From positions 1 to 7,976 of the forward strand of contig JABJKL010000024.1 in the NCBI GenBank assembly GCA_018660405.1: a DNA stretch of 7,976 nucleotides, written 5' to 3'. Source of the DNA: Pseudomonadota bacterium (lineage in GTDB: Bacteria > Pseudomonadota > Gammaproteobacteria > Arenicellales > Arenicellaceae). Of the stretch, positions 1-6,676 are shown one piece after another. The position numbers and the translations under genes were made by a program. A model generated the notes under the pieces. The model did not search any database. It was not told where the DNA came from and worked only from the letters and a program-made list of their open reading frames with translations. Position 1 is the stretch's first letter; every line of letters starts with the position of its first letter.

Positions 1-240
1 ATGATCATTTTGACGCTGCTGATAGGACAAAAACTGGCGCTGCCGATATTTATCGGGGTTTACCTTGTCCGTTGGGGGCACTATCGCAAGCGCACCGCCG
101 TCAGCTATGCGCTCGGCGCGTGGGCAATCATGGTTTTTTTCTACGATCAGGTAATGAGTCTTCTCTTTCATACTTCATATCTAGAGCTCCAGCTTCAAAC
201 AGTCCTTCCTCGAGGTTTTCCAGACTGGCTCTTTTTGTAA
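1..240 (+). CDS. TctB-like small permease subunit, C-terminal part (probably partial)
   Basis: The frame is open from the first base of the window and ends at TAA 238-240, giving 79 residues. The ATG at base 1 may simply be an internal Met, so the true start is probably upstream. Two hydrophobic segments are visible (about residues 1-23 and 34-55). They are separated by a basic loop (RWGHYRKR, 25-31 region) and followed by a short tail with an LPRG motif (69-72). This layout matches the end of TctB, the small membrane subunit of tripartite tricarboxylate transporters, where a basic loop precedes the last helix and an LP-x-G tail. In that family TctB works with the large permease TctA and a periplasmic binding protein (TctC) to take up carboxylates. 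No tctA follows, so if the assignment is right this is an orphan or the last gene of its operon. Similarity is judged by eye and is moderate; another small membrane protein remains possible. Confidence 0.45.
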   Translation: MIILTLLIGQKLALPIFIGVYLVRWGHYRKRTAVSYALGAWAIMVFFYDQVMSLLFHTSYLELQLQTVLPRGFPDWLFL

Positions 241-251
241 GCTGGTTTTTT
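225..251 (+). terminator. Weak rho-independent terminator candidate after the TctB-like gene
   Basis: CTGGCT (225-230) can pair with AGCTGG (240-245) across a 9-nt loop, with two G-U pairs, and is followed directly by six T residues (246-251). The stem overlaps the stop codon and is weak, so termination may be partial. Confidence 0.35.
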
Positions 252-323
252 AATCCCAAACCTTTAAATAAATATTGATCAACGAAATTTGGAAATCCAA
301 TTTATGCTGGATCTGGCAGCAAT

Positions 324-1145
324 GTGACGACTACCGTGAATAAAAATTATTTATATGTATCATTATTTGTGCTTTTCACATTGTCAGGCGCTTGTACACA
401 ACAAGAAGAGCAAGTAGCGGCATCCATTGCACCGGTAGTCGCAAGCCCGAATAACGGCGTAAAAAGTATCGTGATTTATGGTGCCTCCGGGAAGATTGGC
501 GGATTAATTGTTCAGCAAGCCCTGGAACGTGGGCACTCGGTGGTTGGTGTATCACGAGACCTGTCCAGATTGACGCTCAAGCATGAAAGATTTAGGGCCA
601 TGCAGGGCGATGTTACTGATGTTGAATCGGTACGTTCGGTTACTGCGGGTGCGGATGTTGTGGCTGTTTCAGTCGCCGGGAGTGGTGCAGGAAATTTACC
701 GGGCAACGCGGTGCATGCGCGCGCTGCGGTGGTGATGGTCGAGGCGTTTAGCGACATGGCAAATGCGCCCCATGTTATTCAGCTTGGTGGGGCGACGACC
801 ATGTTTGATACGATGGAGGCCATGGAGGAGGGCCTTTCAAATCCCGCGAAAGAGGGCACACCAATGCATGGTATGTTGTTTGGGCATTTGGTTGCATTGA
901 ATGTTTATCGATCAAGCACTATTCCCTGGACCATTGTTACACCGCCGATGACGATATTGGGTTGGACGCCCGACGGTATTATAGATGGAAGTACGACACT
1001 AGATTCTTACCGAACATCGACCACCGAATTTGTTAGCGATCAAGATGGCAAAAACGAGATTTACGTTTTAGACTTGGCCAAAGCAGTAGTCGATGAAGCG
1101 GAAAACGCCGCGTTTATCGGGCAGCGTTTCACACTAGGCTATTGA
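324..1145 (+). CDS. NmrA-like/atypical SDR NAD(P)-binding protein with lipoprotein signal peptide
   Basis: The product is 273 residues from GTG 324. A second GTG at 336 would give a more typical signal peptide and 269 residues; neither start has a clear Shine-Dalgarno sequence. Residues 9-24 form a hydrophobic stretch ending in LSGAC, which fits the lipobox pattern. Cys24 would therefore be lipidated and a flexible linker (25-46) would follow. A Rossmann fold begins at about residue 47 (strand KSIVIYGASGKIGG), with the glycine motif GASGKIG at 53-59. An Arg at 78 after the second strand favours NADP(H), and Asp96 follows strand three. The C-terminal segment (about 226-273, ending RFTLGY) matches the end of atypical SDR/NmrA-like NAD(P)H-binding proteins, which often lack the classical YxxxK catalytic pair. 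Substrate and reaction are unknown. What is odd is the export signal on a nucleotide-cofactor fold. The stop lies 25 nt before the MetY-type gene, so the two are probably co-transcribed. Confidence 0.8.
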   Translation: MTTTVNKNYLYVSLFVLFTLSGACTQQEEQVAASIAPVVASPNNGVKSIVIYGASGKIGGLIVQQALERGHSVVGVSRDLSRLTLKHERFRAMQGDVTDVESVRSVTAGADVVAVSVAGSGAGNLPGNAVHARAAVVMVEAFSDMANAPHVIQLGGATTMFDTMEAMEEGLSNPAKEGTPMHGMLFGHLVALNVYRSSTIPWTIVTPPMTILGWTPDGIIDGSTTLDSYRTSTTEFVSDQDGKNEIYVLDLAKAVVDEAENAAFIGQRFTLGY

Positions 1146-1161
1146 TAATAATCTATTAGAT

Positions 1162-1167
1162 GAGGGG
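1162..1167 (+). promoter_or_regulatory. Shine-Dalgarno for the O-acetylhomoserine sulfhydrylase gene
   Basis: GAGGGG sits 3 nt before ATG 1171, slightly close but purine-rich. It fixes that ATG as the start and is the clearest ribosome binding site in the window. Confidence 0.6.
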
Positions 1168-1170
1168 AAC

Positions 1171-2442
1171 ATGAAAAAAGAGACCATTTGCATTCACGCT
1201 GGATACGAAACCGACACGACGACCAAAGCATGTGCTGTGCCCATTTATCAAACCGTTGCGTATGAATTTGACAACGCACAGCATGGTGCTGATCTGTTTG
1301 ACCTGGCGGTCCCCGGCAATATTTATAGTCGGATAATGAACCCCACCTGGGATGTATTGGAACAGCGTATGGCTGCGATGGAAGGGGGTTTGGCGGCACT
1401 TGCAACTTCTGCCGGGAGTGCGGCTATCAACTACTCAATTTTGACCATTGCCGAGGCCGGCGATAATGTTGTCAGTACACCGCAACTCTACGGCGGTACT
1501 TATACATTATTTGCCCATATGCTGCCGAAGCAAGGTATTGACGTGCGTTTTTCGGATGGGGATCAGCCAGAAGATTTGGCCAAATATATTGACAGCAAAA
1601 CCAAAGCTGTTTTTTGTGAAACGATCGGTAATCCGGCTGGCAATATTGCCGATATTGAGGCATTAGCGACTATGGCACATGAGCATGGGGTGCCTTTAAT
1701 TGTTGATAGCACGGTAGCGACACCGGCACTGATGAATCCTATCGAGTATGGTGCTGATATTGTCGTTCATTCGTTGACCAAATATATTGGCGGGCACGGT
1801 ACTACGCTGGGCGGCATTATTGTTGATTCGGGAAAATTCCCTTGGGCTGAACACAAGCAAAGATTTCCGGTGTTAAACGAGCCAGAGCCGGCGTATCACG
1901 GTGTAATTTATACCGAGGCCATGGAGGAGGCAGCTTACATTGCGCGGGCTCGAACGGTGCCATTGCGAAATACCGGTGCTGCGTTGTCGCCCATGTCTGC
2001 ATTTATGCTTTTACAGGGCCTTGAGACTCTGCCGCTGCGTATGGAACGTCACTGTGATAATGCAATAGCGGTTGCTAAATACCTTCAGAGTCATTCGAAA
2101 GTTGAATGGGTGAGTTTTGCTGGGTTAAAAGGCGATAAATACTACGAACTTGCAGAAAAGTACTTTAATGGCAAGCCATCTTCACTGCTGACATTTGGCA
2201 TAAAGGGTGGTTTCGAGGCGGGTGTGAAGTTTTACGATGAGTTAAAATTGATCAAGCGTTTAGTCAATATTGGTGATGCTAAAACACTTGCTTGCCACCC
2301 GGCATCAACGACTCATCGACAAATGACCGAAGAAGAGCAAGTACAAGCCGGTGTATCACCTGAGATGTTACGTTTCAGTGTGGGCATCGAGCATATCGAC
2401 GATATTATTGCCGATATTGAACAAGCCTTCGAGGTGGTGTGA
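1171..2442 (+). CDS. metY: O-acetylhomoserine sulfhydrylase (MetY-type Cys/Met metabolism PLP enzyme)
   Basis: This 423-residue cytosolic enzyme belongs to the Cys/Met-metabolism PLP-dependent (gamma) family. It is expected to make L-homocysteine from O-acetyl-L-homoserine and sulfide, the direct sulfhydrylation route to methionine. Visible family features are the N-terminal THAG-like start (IHAGYE, 8-13) and the YSRIMNPT motif (52-59), whose Tyr and Arg contact the cofactor phosphate of the neighbouring subunit. Asp179 in IVDST would bind the pyridine nitrogen. SLTKYIGGHG (201-210) contains the Schiff-base Lys204. The C-terminal CHPASTTHRQM segment (about 285-300 from the start of the C-terminal domain onward) holds the substrate-carboxylate Arg. 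The length of about 420-430 and the LFDLAVPGNIYSR segment favour O-acetylhomoserine sulfhydrylase over the shorter cystathionine gamma-synthase or MetZ types, although specificity cannot be proved by eye. It lies 25 nt after the Rossmann lipoprotein gene, too little room for a riboswitch. It converges on the next gene with a 9-nt gap and no visible terminator. Confidence 0.93.
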   Translation: MKKETICIHAGYETDTTTKACAVPIYQTVAYEFDNAQHGADLFDLAVPGNIYSRIMNPTWDVLEQRMAAMEGGLAALATSAGSAAINYSILTIAEAGDNVVSTPQLYGGTYTLFAHMLPKQGIDVRFSDGDQPEDLAKYIDSKTKAVFCETIGNPAGNIADIEALATMAHEHGVPLIVDSTVATPALMNPIEYGADIVVHSLTKYIGGHGTTLGGIIVDSGKFPWAEHKQRFPVLNEPEPAYHGVIYTEAMEEAAYIARARTVPLRNTGAALSPMSAFMLLQGLETLPLRMERHCDNAIAVAKYLQSHSKVEWVSFAGLKGDKYYELAEKYFNGKPSSLLTFGIKGGFEAGVKFYDELKLIKRLVNIGDAKTLACHPASTTHRQMTEEEQVQAGVSPEMLRFSVGIEHIDDIIADIEQAFEVV

Positions 2443-2451
2443 GAACGGCCC

Positions 2452-2979
2452 CTAGTGCTTTGATGAATATGAGTTTTTGGTAATACGTCGATAAAACACT
2501 ATTCGATAGAACTGCACACCAGCGACGACCAGAAGCCAGACCATACCAAAGTATAAATATAGAAATTGATTTCCGGGCAGCAGGCCCAGCGTATTAATAA
2601 ATTGTATTAGCGTGGATGCGATAATGCCTCCAGTGAAAAGCACAACCAAATAAGGATTAAGAACACTCGCTTCCTCAGCTGAAAGATGGCGTTTACGACC
2701 CAATATTATGACCAATGTCAGGGTGGAAGCGCAGCCAAGCACTGCGCTGGATACTCTCCAGACTTGTTGAGGGTCTAAATTTGAGTGCAGCAGGCCAATG
2801 GGAACAAAGGCGACCAGGCCCGCACTGAACGAACAACAAAGCAAGTTTGAAATTCTATATTTGTCCGCTGCATTCCATCCAGCAGGGGAGGAGGCAAAAA
2901 TAATCACGATACCAGAGAAGCCAGCAAGGCCGACTGAAAACTCAATGATTATAGATAAGGCGGTAATCGGGTCAGTCAT
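2452..2979 (-). CDS. Unrecognised multi-pass membrane protein, 175 aa
   Basis: I do not recognise this family. The 175-residue product has five hydrophobic segments, at about 9-30, 46-65, 77-95, 110-133 and 139-161. The first contains a glycine-rich helix (GLAGFSGIVIIF, 17-28). Short polar loops contain Trp35, Trp74 and a basic patch RKRH (95-98), and the tail is basic and Ser-rich (164-175). There is no signal peptide, and no catalytic or binding motif stands out. The basic RKRH loop and basic tail hint at cytoplasmic faces under the positive-inside rule. The ATG at 2977-2979 has no good ribosome binding site, but a consensus -10 box lies just upstream. Its stop is 9 nt from the stop of the convergent sulfhydrylase gene. 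The consistent membrane pattern through the whole frame and lack of an alternative gene on the other strand support it being real. Confidence 0.75.
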   Translation of the reverse strand: MTDPITALSIIIEFSVGLAGFSGIVIIFASSPAGWNAADKYRISNLLCCSFSAGLVAFVPIGLLHSNLDPQQVWRVSSAVLGCASTLTLVIILGRKRHLSAEEASVLNPYLVVLFTGGIIASTLIQFINTLGLLPGNQFLYLYFGMVWLLVVAGVQFYRIVFYRRITKNSYSSKH

Positions 2980-2998
2980 CGGGATTATCTAGCGTAAA

Positions 2999-3030
2999 AT
3001 TATAGGTCGTCGATTTCAATTTATGTACAA
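2999..3030 (-). promoter_or_regulatory. Candidate promoter for the minus-strand membrane protein gene
   Basis: On the minus strand a perfect TATAAT lies at 3004-2999, about 20 nt before the ATG at 2979. TTGTAC (3030-3025) could be the -35 box, but the 20-nt spacer is longer than ideal. The leader would be only about 10-15 nt. The -10 box is the stronger half of this call. Confidence 0.4.
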
Positions 3031-3324
3031 AAAATGGACTCAAACTTCCTGTAAATGAATGCGTTGAGATGGCTTAAATATAGCACTCATTTTAGTGCGC
3101 CGAATAGCTGCTTTGAGTCTAATCAAAGGTTATTTTATATCGATATGCGCATGCTGAAGCTGAGGCTTGTAGACATGTGGTATTGCAACTGACAAACTTG
3201 TTCCAGTGCTACTTCAGCACGGTTTGCATAAATGAAAGCGATACAGATGATTCAAGACAAGGCACAGCCTGCAGGGAATGGCGAGTTAGAGGCGGATCAA
3301 TTATAAACCTGATTAGAATAGCAT

Positions 3325-3360
3325 CAGTCTCCCCGAATTCTAATAATAAGGAGTAGACTG
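3325..3360 (+). promoter_or_regulatory. Imperfect leader hairpin upstream of the ABC operon
   Basis: CAGTCT (3325-3330) pairs with AGACTG (3355-3360). The adjoining CC (3331-3332) can pair with GG at 3350-3351, leaving a bulge. The 3' arm contains AAGGAG (3348-3353), a good Shine-Dalgarno sequence with no ATG, GTG or TTG at usable spacing. It could be an operator or an mRNA leader structure; chance is also possible. Confidence 0.25.
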
Positions 3361-3370
3361 CAACCGGATA

Positions 3371-3376
3371 TATACT
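3371..3376 (+). promoter_or_regulatory. Possible -10 box of the ABC operon
   Basis: TATACT is close to the sigma-70 -10 consensus, but the expected -35 position (about 3348-3353) reads AAGGAG, so an activator would be needed. Transcription would start about 10 nt before the GTG, giving an almost leaderless message. That would fit the missing ribosome binding site. Confidence 0.3.
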
Positions 3377-3392
3377 GTCGTAGAAAAACCTC

Positions 3393-4085
3393 GTGCCTCC
3401 CTTACTAAGCCTCTGTGACATAAACAAGGAATTTACCGTCGCTGGCCGTCGTCAACGCGTTCTTGAGCAACTTAATCTGAATCTAAACGCGCATTCCAGC
3501 TTGGCAATAAAAGGTGATAGCGGCTCAGGTAAGAGTACGCTTTTGCATTTGATTGGTGGATTAGATAAACCAGATTCAGGTGAAATATGGTTTGATAACA
3601 ATCCCATCCATTCAATGGGTGATGCCGCAATCAGCGAAATACGGCGTAGTCGAATTAGCTATATTTTCCAGGACTATCAATTAATTCCAACGCTTAGCAC
3701 CAGAGACAATATCCGGTTTCAGGCGGTACTTTCCGGAAGACAGGATGAAGTTTTTACTGATCAGCTTATTGAGCAATTAGATTTGACCGACAGTTTAGAC
3801 AAATTACCGCCCCAACTGTCCGGTGGCCAGCAACAGCGCGTTGCGATTGCCAGGGCATTGGTGCATAAGCCGGATTTAATCCTCGCCGACGAACCCACCG
3901 GCAATCTAGACAACCGAAACAGTGCACGAGCGATTGATCTGTTGCTGGGGGCGGTGAAAGTTGCCGGCAGCGCCTTGATAATGGTTACGCATAGCGACGA
4001 AATGGCGAACGCCCTGGAGCGTGTACTAACACTAGAGGGTGGCAAGTTAATCGATTTATCTAAAGAGCCAATTCAGCCCAGCTAA
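3393..4085 (+). CDS. LolD/MacB-type ABC transporter ATP-binding protein (AttE-like)
   Basis: This 230-residue cytoplasmic ATPase has all nucleotide-binding motifs: Walker A GDSGSGKST (41-49), Q-loop Gln93, signature LSGGQ (142-146), Walker B LILADE (162-167) with catalytic Glu167, D-loop NLD (171-173) and H-loop His200. The ADEPTGNLD stretch and the length are typical of the subfamily that powers FtsX/MacB-fold permeases (LolD, MacB, AttE). The GTG at 3393 is the only usable start, because an in-frame TAG lies at 3381-3383, and it gives a normal N-terminus (LLSLCDINKEF). No Shine-Dalgarno sequence is visible just upstream. It is the first gene of a three-gene operon; the permease begins 5 nt after its stop. 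The energised complex is expected to be a mechanotransmission or extraction machine rather than a classical importer. The gene set points to the AttEFGH type rather than LolCDE, because there is no separate LolC/LolE pair and an AttH homologue follows. Confidence 0.92.
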   Translation: MPPLLSLCDINKEFTVAGRRQRVLEQLNLNLNAHSSLAIKGDSGSGKSTLLHLIGGLDKPDSGEIWFDNNPIHSMGDAAISEIRRSRISYIFQDYQLIPTLSTRDNIRFQAVLSGRQDEVFTDQLIEQLDLTDSLDKLPPQLSGGQQQRVAIARALVHKPDLILADEPTGNLDNRNSARAIDLLLGAVKVAGSALIMVTHSDEMANALERVLTLEGGKLIDLSKEPIQPS

Positions 4086-4090
4086 AGACG

Positions 4091-6676
4091 ATGCGTCTTA
4101 TTCTTAAAACCCTGCTTAGCTATCATTGGCGCAATTTAGGTCAAAGCCTGTTTTTATTGGCAGGTCTGGTTAGCGGCCTGAGTTTATGGGTCGCTGTGCA
4201 AGTCATTAACGATACAGCCAATGCGAGCTATCAGGATGCCAACCAGTTACTGGATTATCAACTAAGCCACTTAATTACCAGCAATTCGGAACAGGGGGTG
4301 CCGCTAGCAGCCTATGTGAGTTTACGTAGAGCGGGTTTCGATAATCTTGTGCCTGTGTTGGAACGGCGATTGCGCAGCGAGGAAGGTGAGCTTCTGGACA
4401 TCGTAGCAACCGACCTGTTCGCCATTGGAACAAGCGCTTCAGACTATAGCGGTGCCGCAAGCGGTGTGAAAGGCGGTCCTGCAGAGGTCAGCCCCAAAGA
4501 TGAATTCTCAGGCGAAGCTTGGCTGGAATTTGTTAGCCCACCGTACCTTACCTATGTACCAGCGGATTTGGCGCAACGCTTGGGTATCACGGATGGCGAT
4601 AGCATTATTACGCGCGGGGGAGTCAATTTTCCTTCCAGCCAGATCATTGCGGGTGGCGCTGGAAACGCAACAAAACTAATGCTTGATATAGGCGCTGCGA
4701 TGGCAATATTTGAGCAAGATGGATTTGATTATTTAGCCGTCATCGGCAACACCACCGACGTGCAACTGCTCAGCGATCAATTGGAAGATGGCAACTATAG
4801 TTCGTTGCAAATTTCGAGCAACACACAGGCGCTGGATTTGAGTCAGTTGACCGATAGTTTTCATATCAACTTAACCGCTATGAGCTTGCTATCACTCGTG
4901 GTGGGATTATTTATTATTTATAACGCCGCCCAGTTTTCAATTATCTATCGACGCGGCAGCATCCGCACGTTACGAGCCTGCGGTGTAAGCGTCAGGGAGT
5001 TAGCTGTTGGCCTCATTATTGAGTATCTTTTGTGGGTATTGATCGGAACATTATTGGGTTGCGCACTAGGGTTTTGGTTAGGCAGTAGTCTATTACCGAA
5101 TATAAGCGCTACGCTTAACGGTTTGTATGGAGCATCCGTGGCCACCGGGGCCATATTTAATCCTCAGTGGTTGTGGCAAACAATGGCCATAGGGTTAGTG
5201 GGTATGGGGCTAGCGATTGCGGTACCTATGTGGAACCTGATGAGCACACCAGCGATCATCCAGTCATTTTCGGCATCTGTGGCGACCCATGACCTGGATT
5301 ATAATAAAGGTCGTTGGTTCAGTGTGTTGATGATTGTATTTTTGGTTTTGCTCGGTTGTGGTTTGTTGGAGTATGGATTGCTGGAAAGCGGCTTGCTTAA
5401 AACGAATCAGGGTTTGTTAAGTGCGTTTGGCAGTTTAGCGGCACTATTGTTCGCAGGCGCATTAATACTGCCCCAGGCATTATCGTGGTTAATCCATTTG
5501 GTAAGTCGCGGCTTACCTGAAAGCTGGTACATGAGACGCTGGTTGATGTCTGACATCATGTTGCAATTACCACGAACGCGGATCGCATTTATGGCGATTT
5601 TATTGGCGTTGGTCGCAAATATAGGCGTAAATCTAATGGTTAGTAGCTTCCGCACCGCATTTACTAACTGGCTGGATTACCGGCTCGCAGCAGATATCTA
5701 TGTGGTCGGGGCTCAAGACGAAGACTTTTTCAATATAGATTTACCGGGGGTTACAGAAGTTTTTCAAACTGCTCATCAGACCCTTCGTTGGCAAGGAAAG
5801 ACAATCTCTGTTCGCGGCATTGACCCACAAGACCCATCGTATAATGACCCTGAGTTATTTAGTCGTTTGCTGGCTGAGAGCATTAATACGAGCGCAACAT
5901 CTGGGCTTCTTCAGCAATGGCAATCCGGCACGGGGGTGTTCATTAACGAACAGATGCGTCACAGGCAAGGTGTCATACCCGGTAACGAAGTTGTATTAAC
6001 GATGCCAGATGGTAGTCAATCGTATCGGGTGTTGGGAACCGTACATGACTACGGTAATACCCAATTTGAAATCTATTTGCCAAGCTCTGAACTCCATCAA
6101 AATTGGCCATCGGCAGCCGTAACGGGTGTTGGACTGGTTCTGGATGGTTCTCGGTCAGAAGCACAGGTTATCGAACATTTGGTGCGTGTGGGTGTGTCGG
6201 CAGAGCGCATTCGCTCACAGGCTGATGTAAAACGTCTTGCCAGTACTATCTTCGAAAGAACCTTCCTTATTACCGCGGCATTAAATTCACTCACGCTACT
6301 CATAGCCGGAATATCCATGTTATGCGCCTTGTTAGCCCTACAAATTGAGCGTGCTGGTTTTATTGGCAATTTACTATCATTAGGCTTGCGTCGCACAGAG
6401 CTCATTACAGGCATGCTGGGAGCACTTTTATTCAAGTATATCGTTACTTTGCTGTTGGCTTTACCGCTTGGCTATCTACTGGCCTGGGTGCTGATCGAGA
6501 AAATTAACATTTTGAGTTTTGGTTGGACCATGCCCCTGGTGTGGCAAGGACAAGCGGTGCTAAATACTGTCGGCATTGCGCTACTCGTACTATTGGCGAG
6601 TTCATTTCCGGTACTATGGCTGCTAAAGCGAAAACCGTTACGACATTGGCTGGCGCGATCGGTGTACTCCGTATGA
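4091..6676 (+). CDS. FtsX/MacB-fold ABC permease, ten predicted membrane segments (AttF/AttG-like)
   Basis: This 861-residue inner-membrane permease would partner the preceding ATPase. Hydrophobic segments lie at about 19-39, 259-282, 304-330, 361-383, 409-430, 442-466, 496-519, 726-750, 774-803 and 824-845. The order is one helix, a periplasmic domain (about 40-258), three helices, a linker plus two extra helices, another helix, a second periplasmic domain (about 520-725) and three final helices. This is two FtsX-like units in one chain joined by two extra helices, a layout known for ten-helix FtsX-family exporters. Each unit's second helix is followed by an FtsX-like cytoplasmic stretch, with YRRGSIRTLRACGVS at about 286-300 and RAGFIGNLLSLGLRR at about 754-768. 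The latter resembles the coupling segment that contacts the ATPase. The ATG is 5 nt after the ATPase stop with only weak purines before it, so translation is probably coupled. Its TGA overlaps the ATG of the next gene. Cargo cannot be read from sequence. Confidence 0.9.
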   Translation: MRLILKTLLSYHWRNLGQSLFLLAGLVSGLSLWVAVQVINDTANASYQDANQLLDYQLSHLITSNSEQGVPLAAYVSLRRAGFDNLVPVLERRLRSEEGELLDIVATDLFAIGTSASDYSGAASGVKGGPAEVSPKDEFSGEAWLEFVSPPYLTYVPADLAQRLGITDGDSIITRGGVNFPSSQIIAGGAGNATKLMLDIGAAMAIFEQDGFDYLAVIGNTTDVQLLSDQLEDGNYSSLQISSNTQALDLSQLTDSFHINLTAMSLLSLVVGLFIIYNAAQFSIIYRRGSIRTLRACGVSVRELAVGLIIEYLLWVLIGTLLGCALGFWLGSSLLPNISATLNGLYGASVATGAIFNPQWLWQTMAIGLVGMGLAIAVPMWNLMSTPAIIQSFSASVATHDLDYNKGRWFSVLMIVFLVLLGCGLLEYGLLESGLLKTNQGLLSAFGSLAALLFAGALILPQALSWLIHLVSRGLPESWYMRRWLMSDIMLQLPRTRIAFMAILLALVANIGVNLMVSSFRTAFTNWLDYRLAADIYVVGAQDEDFFNIDLPGVTEVFQTAHQTLRWQGKTISVRGIDPQDPSYNDPELFSRLLAESINTSATSGLLQQWQSGTGVFINEQMRHRQGVIPGNEVVLTMPDGSQSYRVLGTVHDYGNTQFEIYLPSSELHQNWPSAAVTGVGLVLDGSRSEAQVIEHLVRVGVSAERIRSQADVKRLASTIFERTFLITAALNSLTLLIAGISMLCALLALQIERAGFIGNLLSLGLRRTELITGMLGALLFKYIVTLLLALPLGYLLAWVLIEKINILSFGWTMPLVWQGQAVLNTVGIALLVLLASSFPVLWLLKRKPLRHWLARSVYSV

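Larger units (their letters stand above)
2980..3392. other. 413-bp intergenic region between divergent genes
   Basis: No convincing gene lies here. The left end carries the candidate minus-strand promoter. The middle has two overlapping palindromes, ATATCGATAT (3137-3146) and ATGCGCAT (3145-3152), and a small hairpin GTGCT-ACTTC-AGCAC (3206-3220). The right end has an imperfect hairpin (3325-3360) and a TATACT box (3371-3376) close to the ABC ATPase start. A 72-codon minus-strand frame (3209-3427) crosses the region, but it has no recognisable content and runs into the ATPase gene. Confidence 0.6.

Noticed and set aside
72..278. Overlapping + strand frame in the TctB-like gene
   Set aside because: It is Arg/Ser-rich with no membrane pattern, whereas the other frame has coherent hydrophobic helices and a family-like tail.
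1146..1170. SAM or other methionine-related riboswitch before metY
   Set aside because: Only 25 nt separate the genes, too short for any known riboswitch class.
3209..3427. 72-codon minus-strand frame in the spacer
   Set aside because: It overlaps the ATPase start, has no recognisable family features and no good ribosome binding site, and occupies the expected control region of the ABC operon.
6523..6672. N-terminal extension of the AttH-like frame from an upstream ATG
   Set aside because: It lies wholly inside the permease gene, adds a Cys/Arg-rich non-conserved stretch and would bury an obvious signal peptide. The ATGA overlap at 6673 is the normal operon arrangement.
3393..6676. LolCDE lipoprotein release system
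   Set aside because: LolC and LolE are separate four-helix proteins of about 400 residues. Here there is one ten-helix permease of 861 residues followed by an AttH-like gene.
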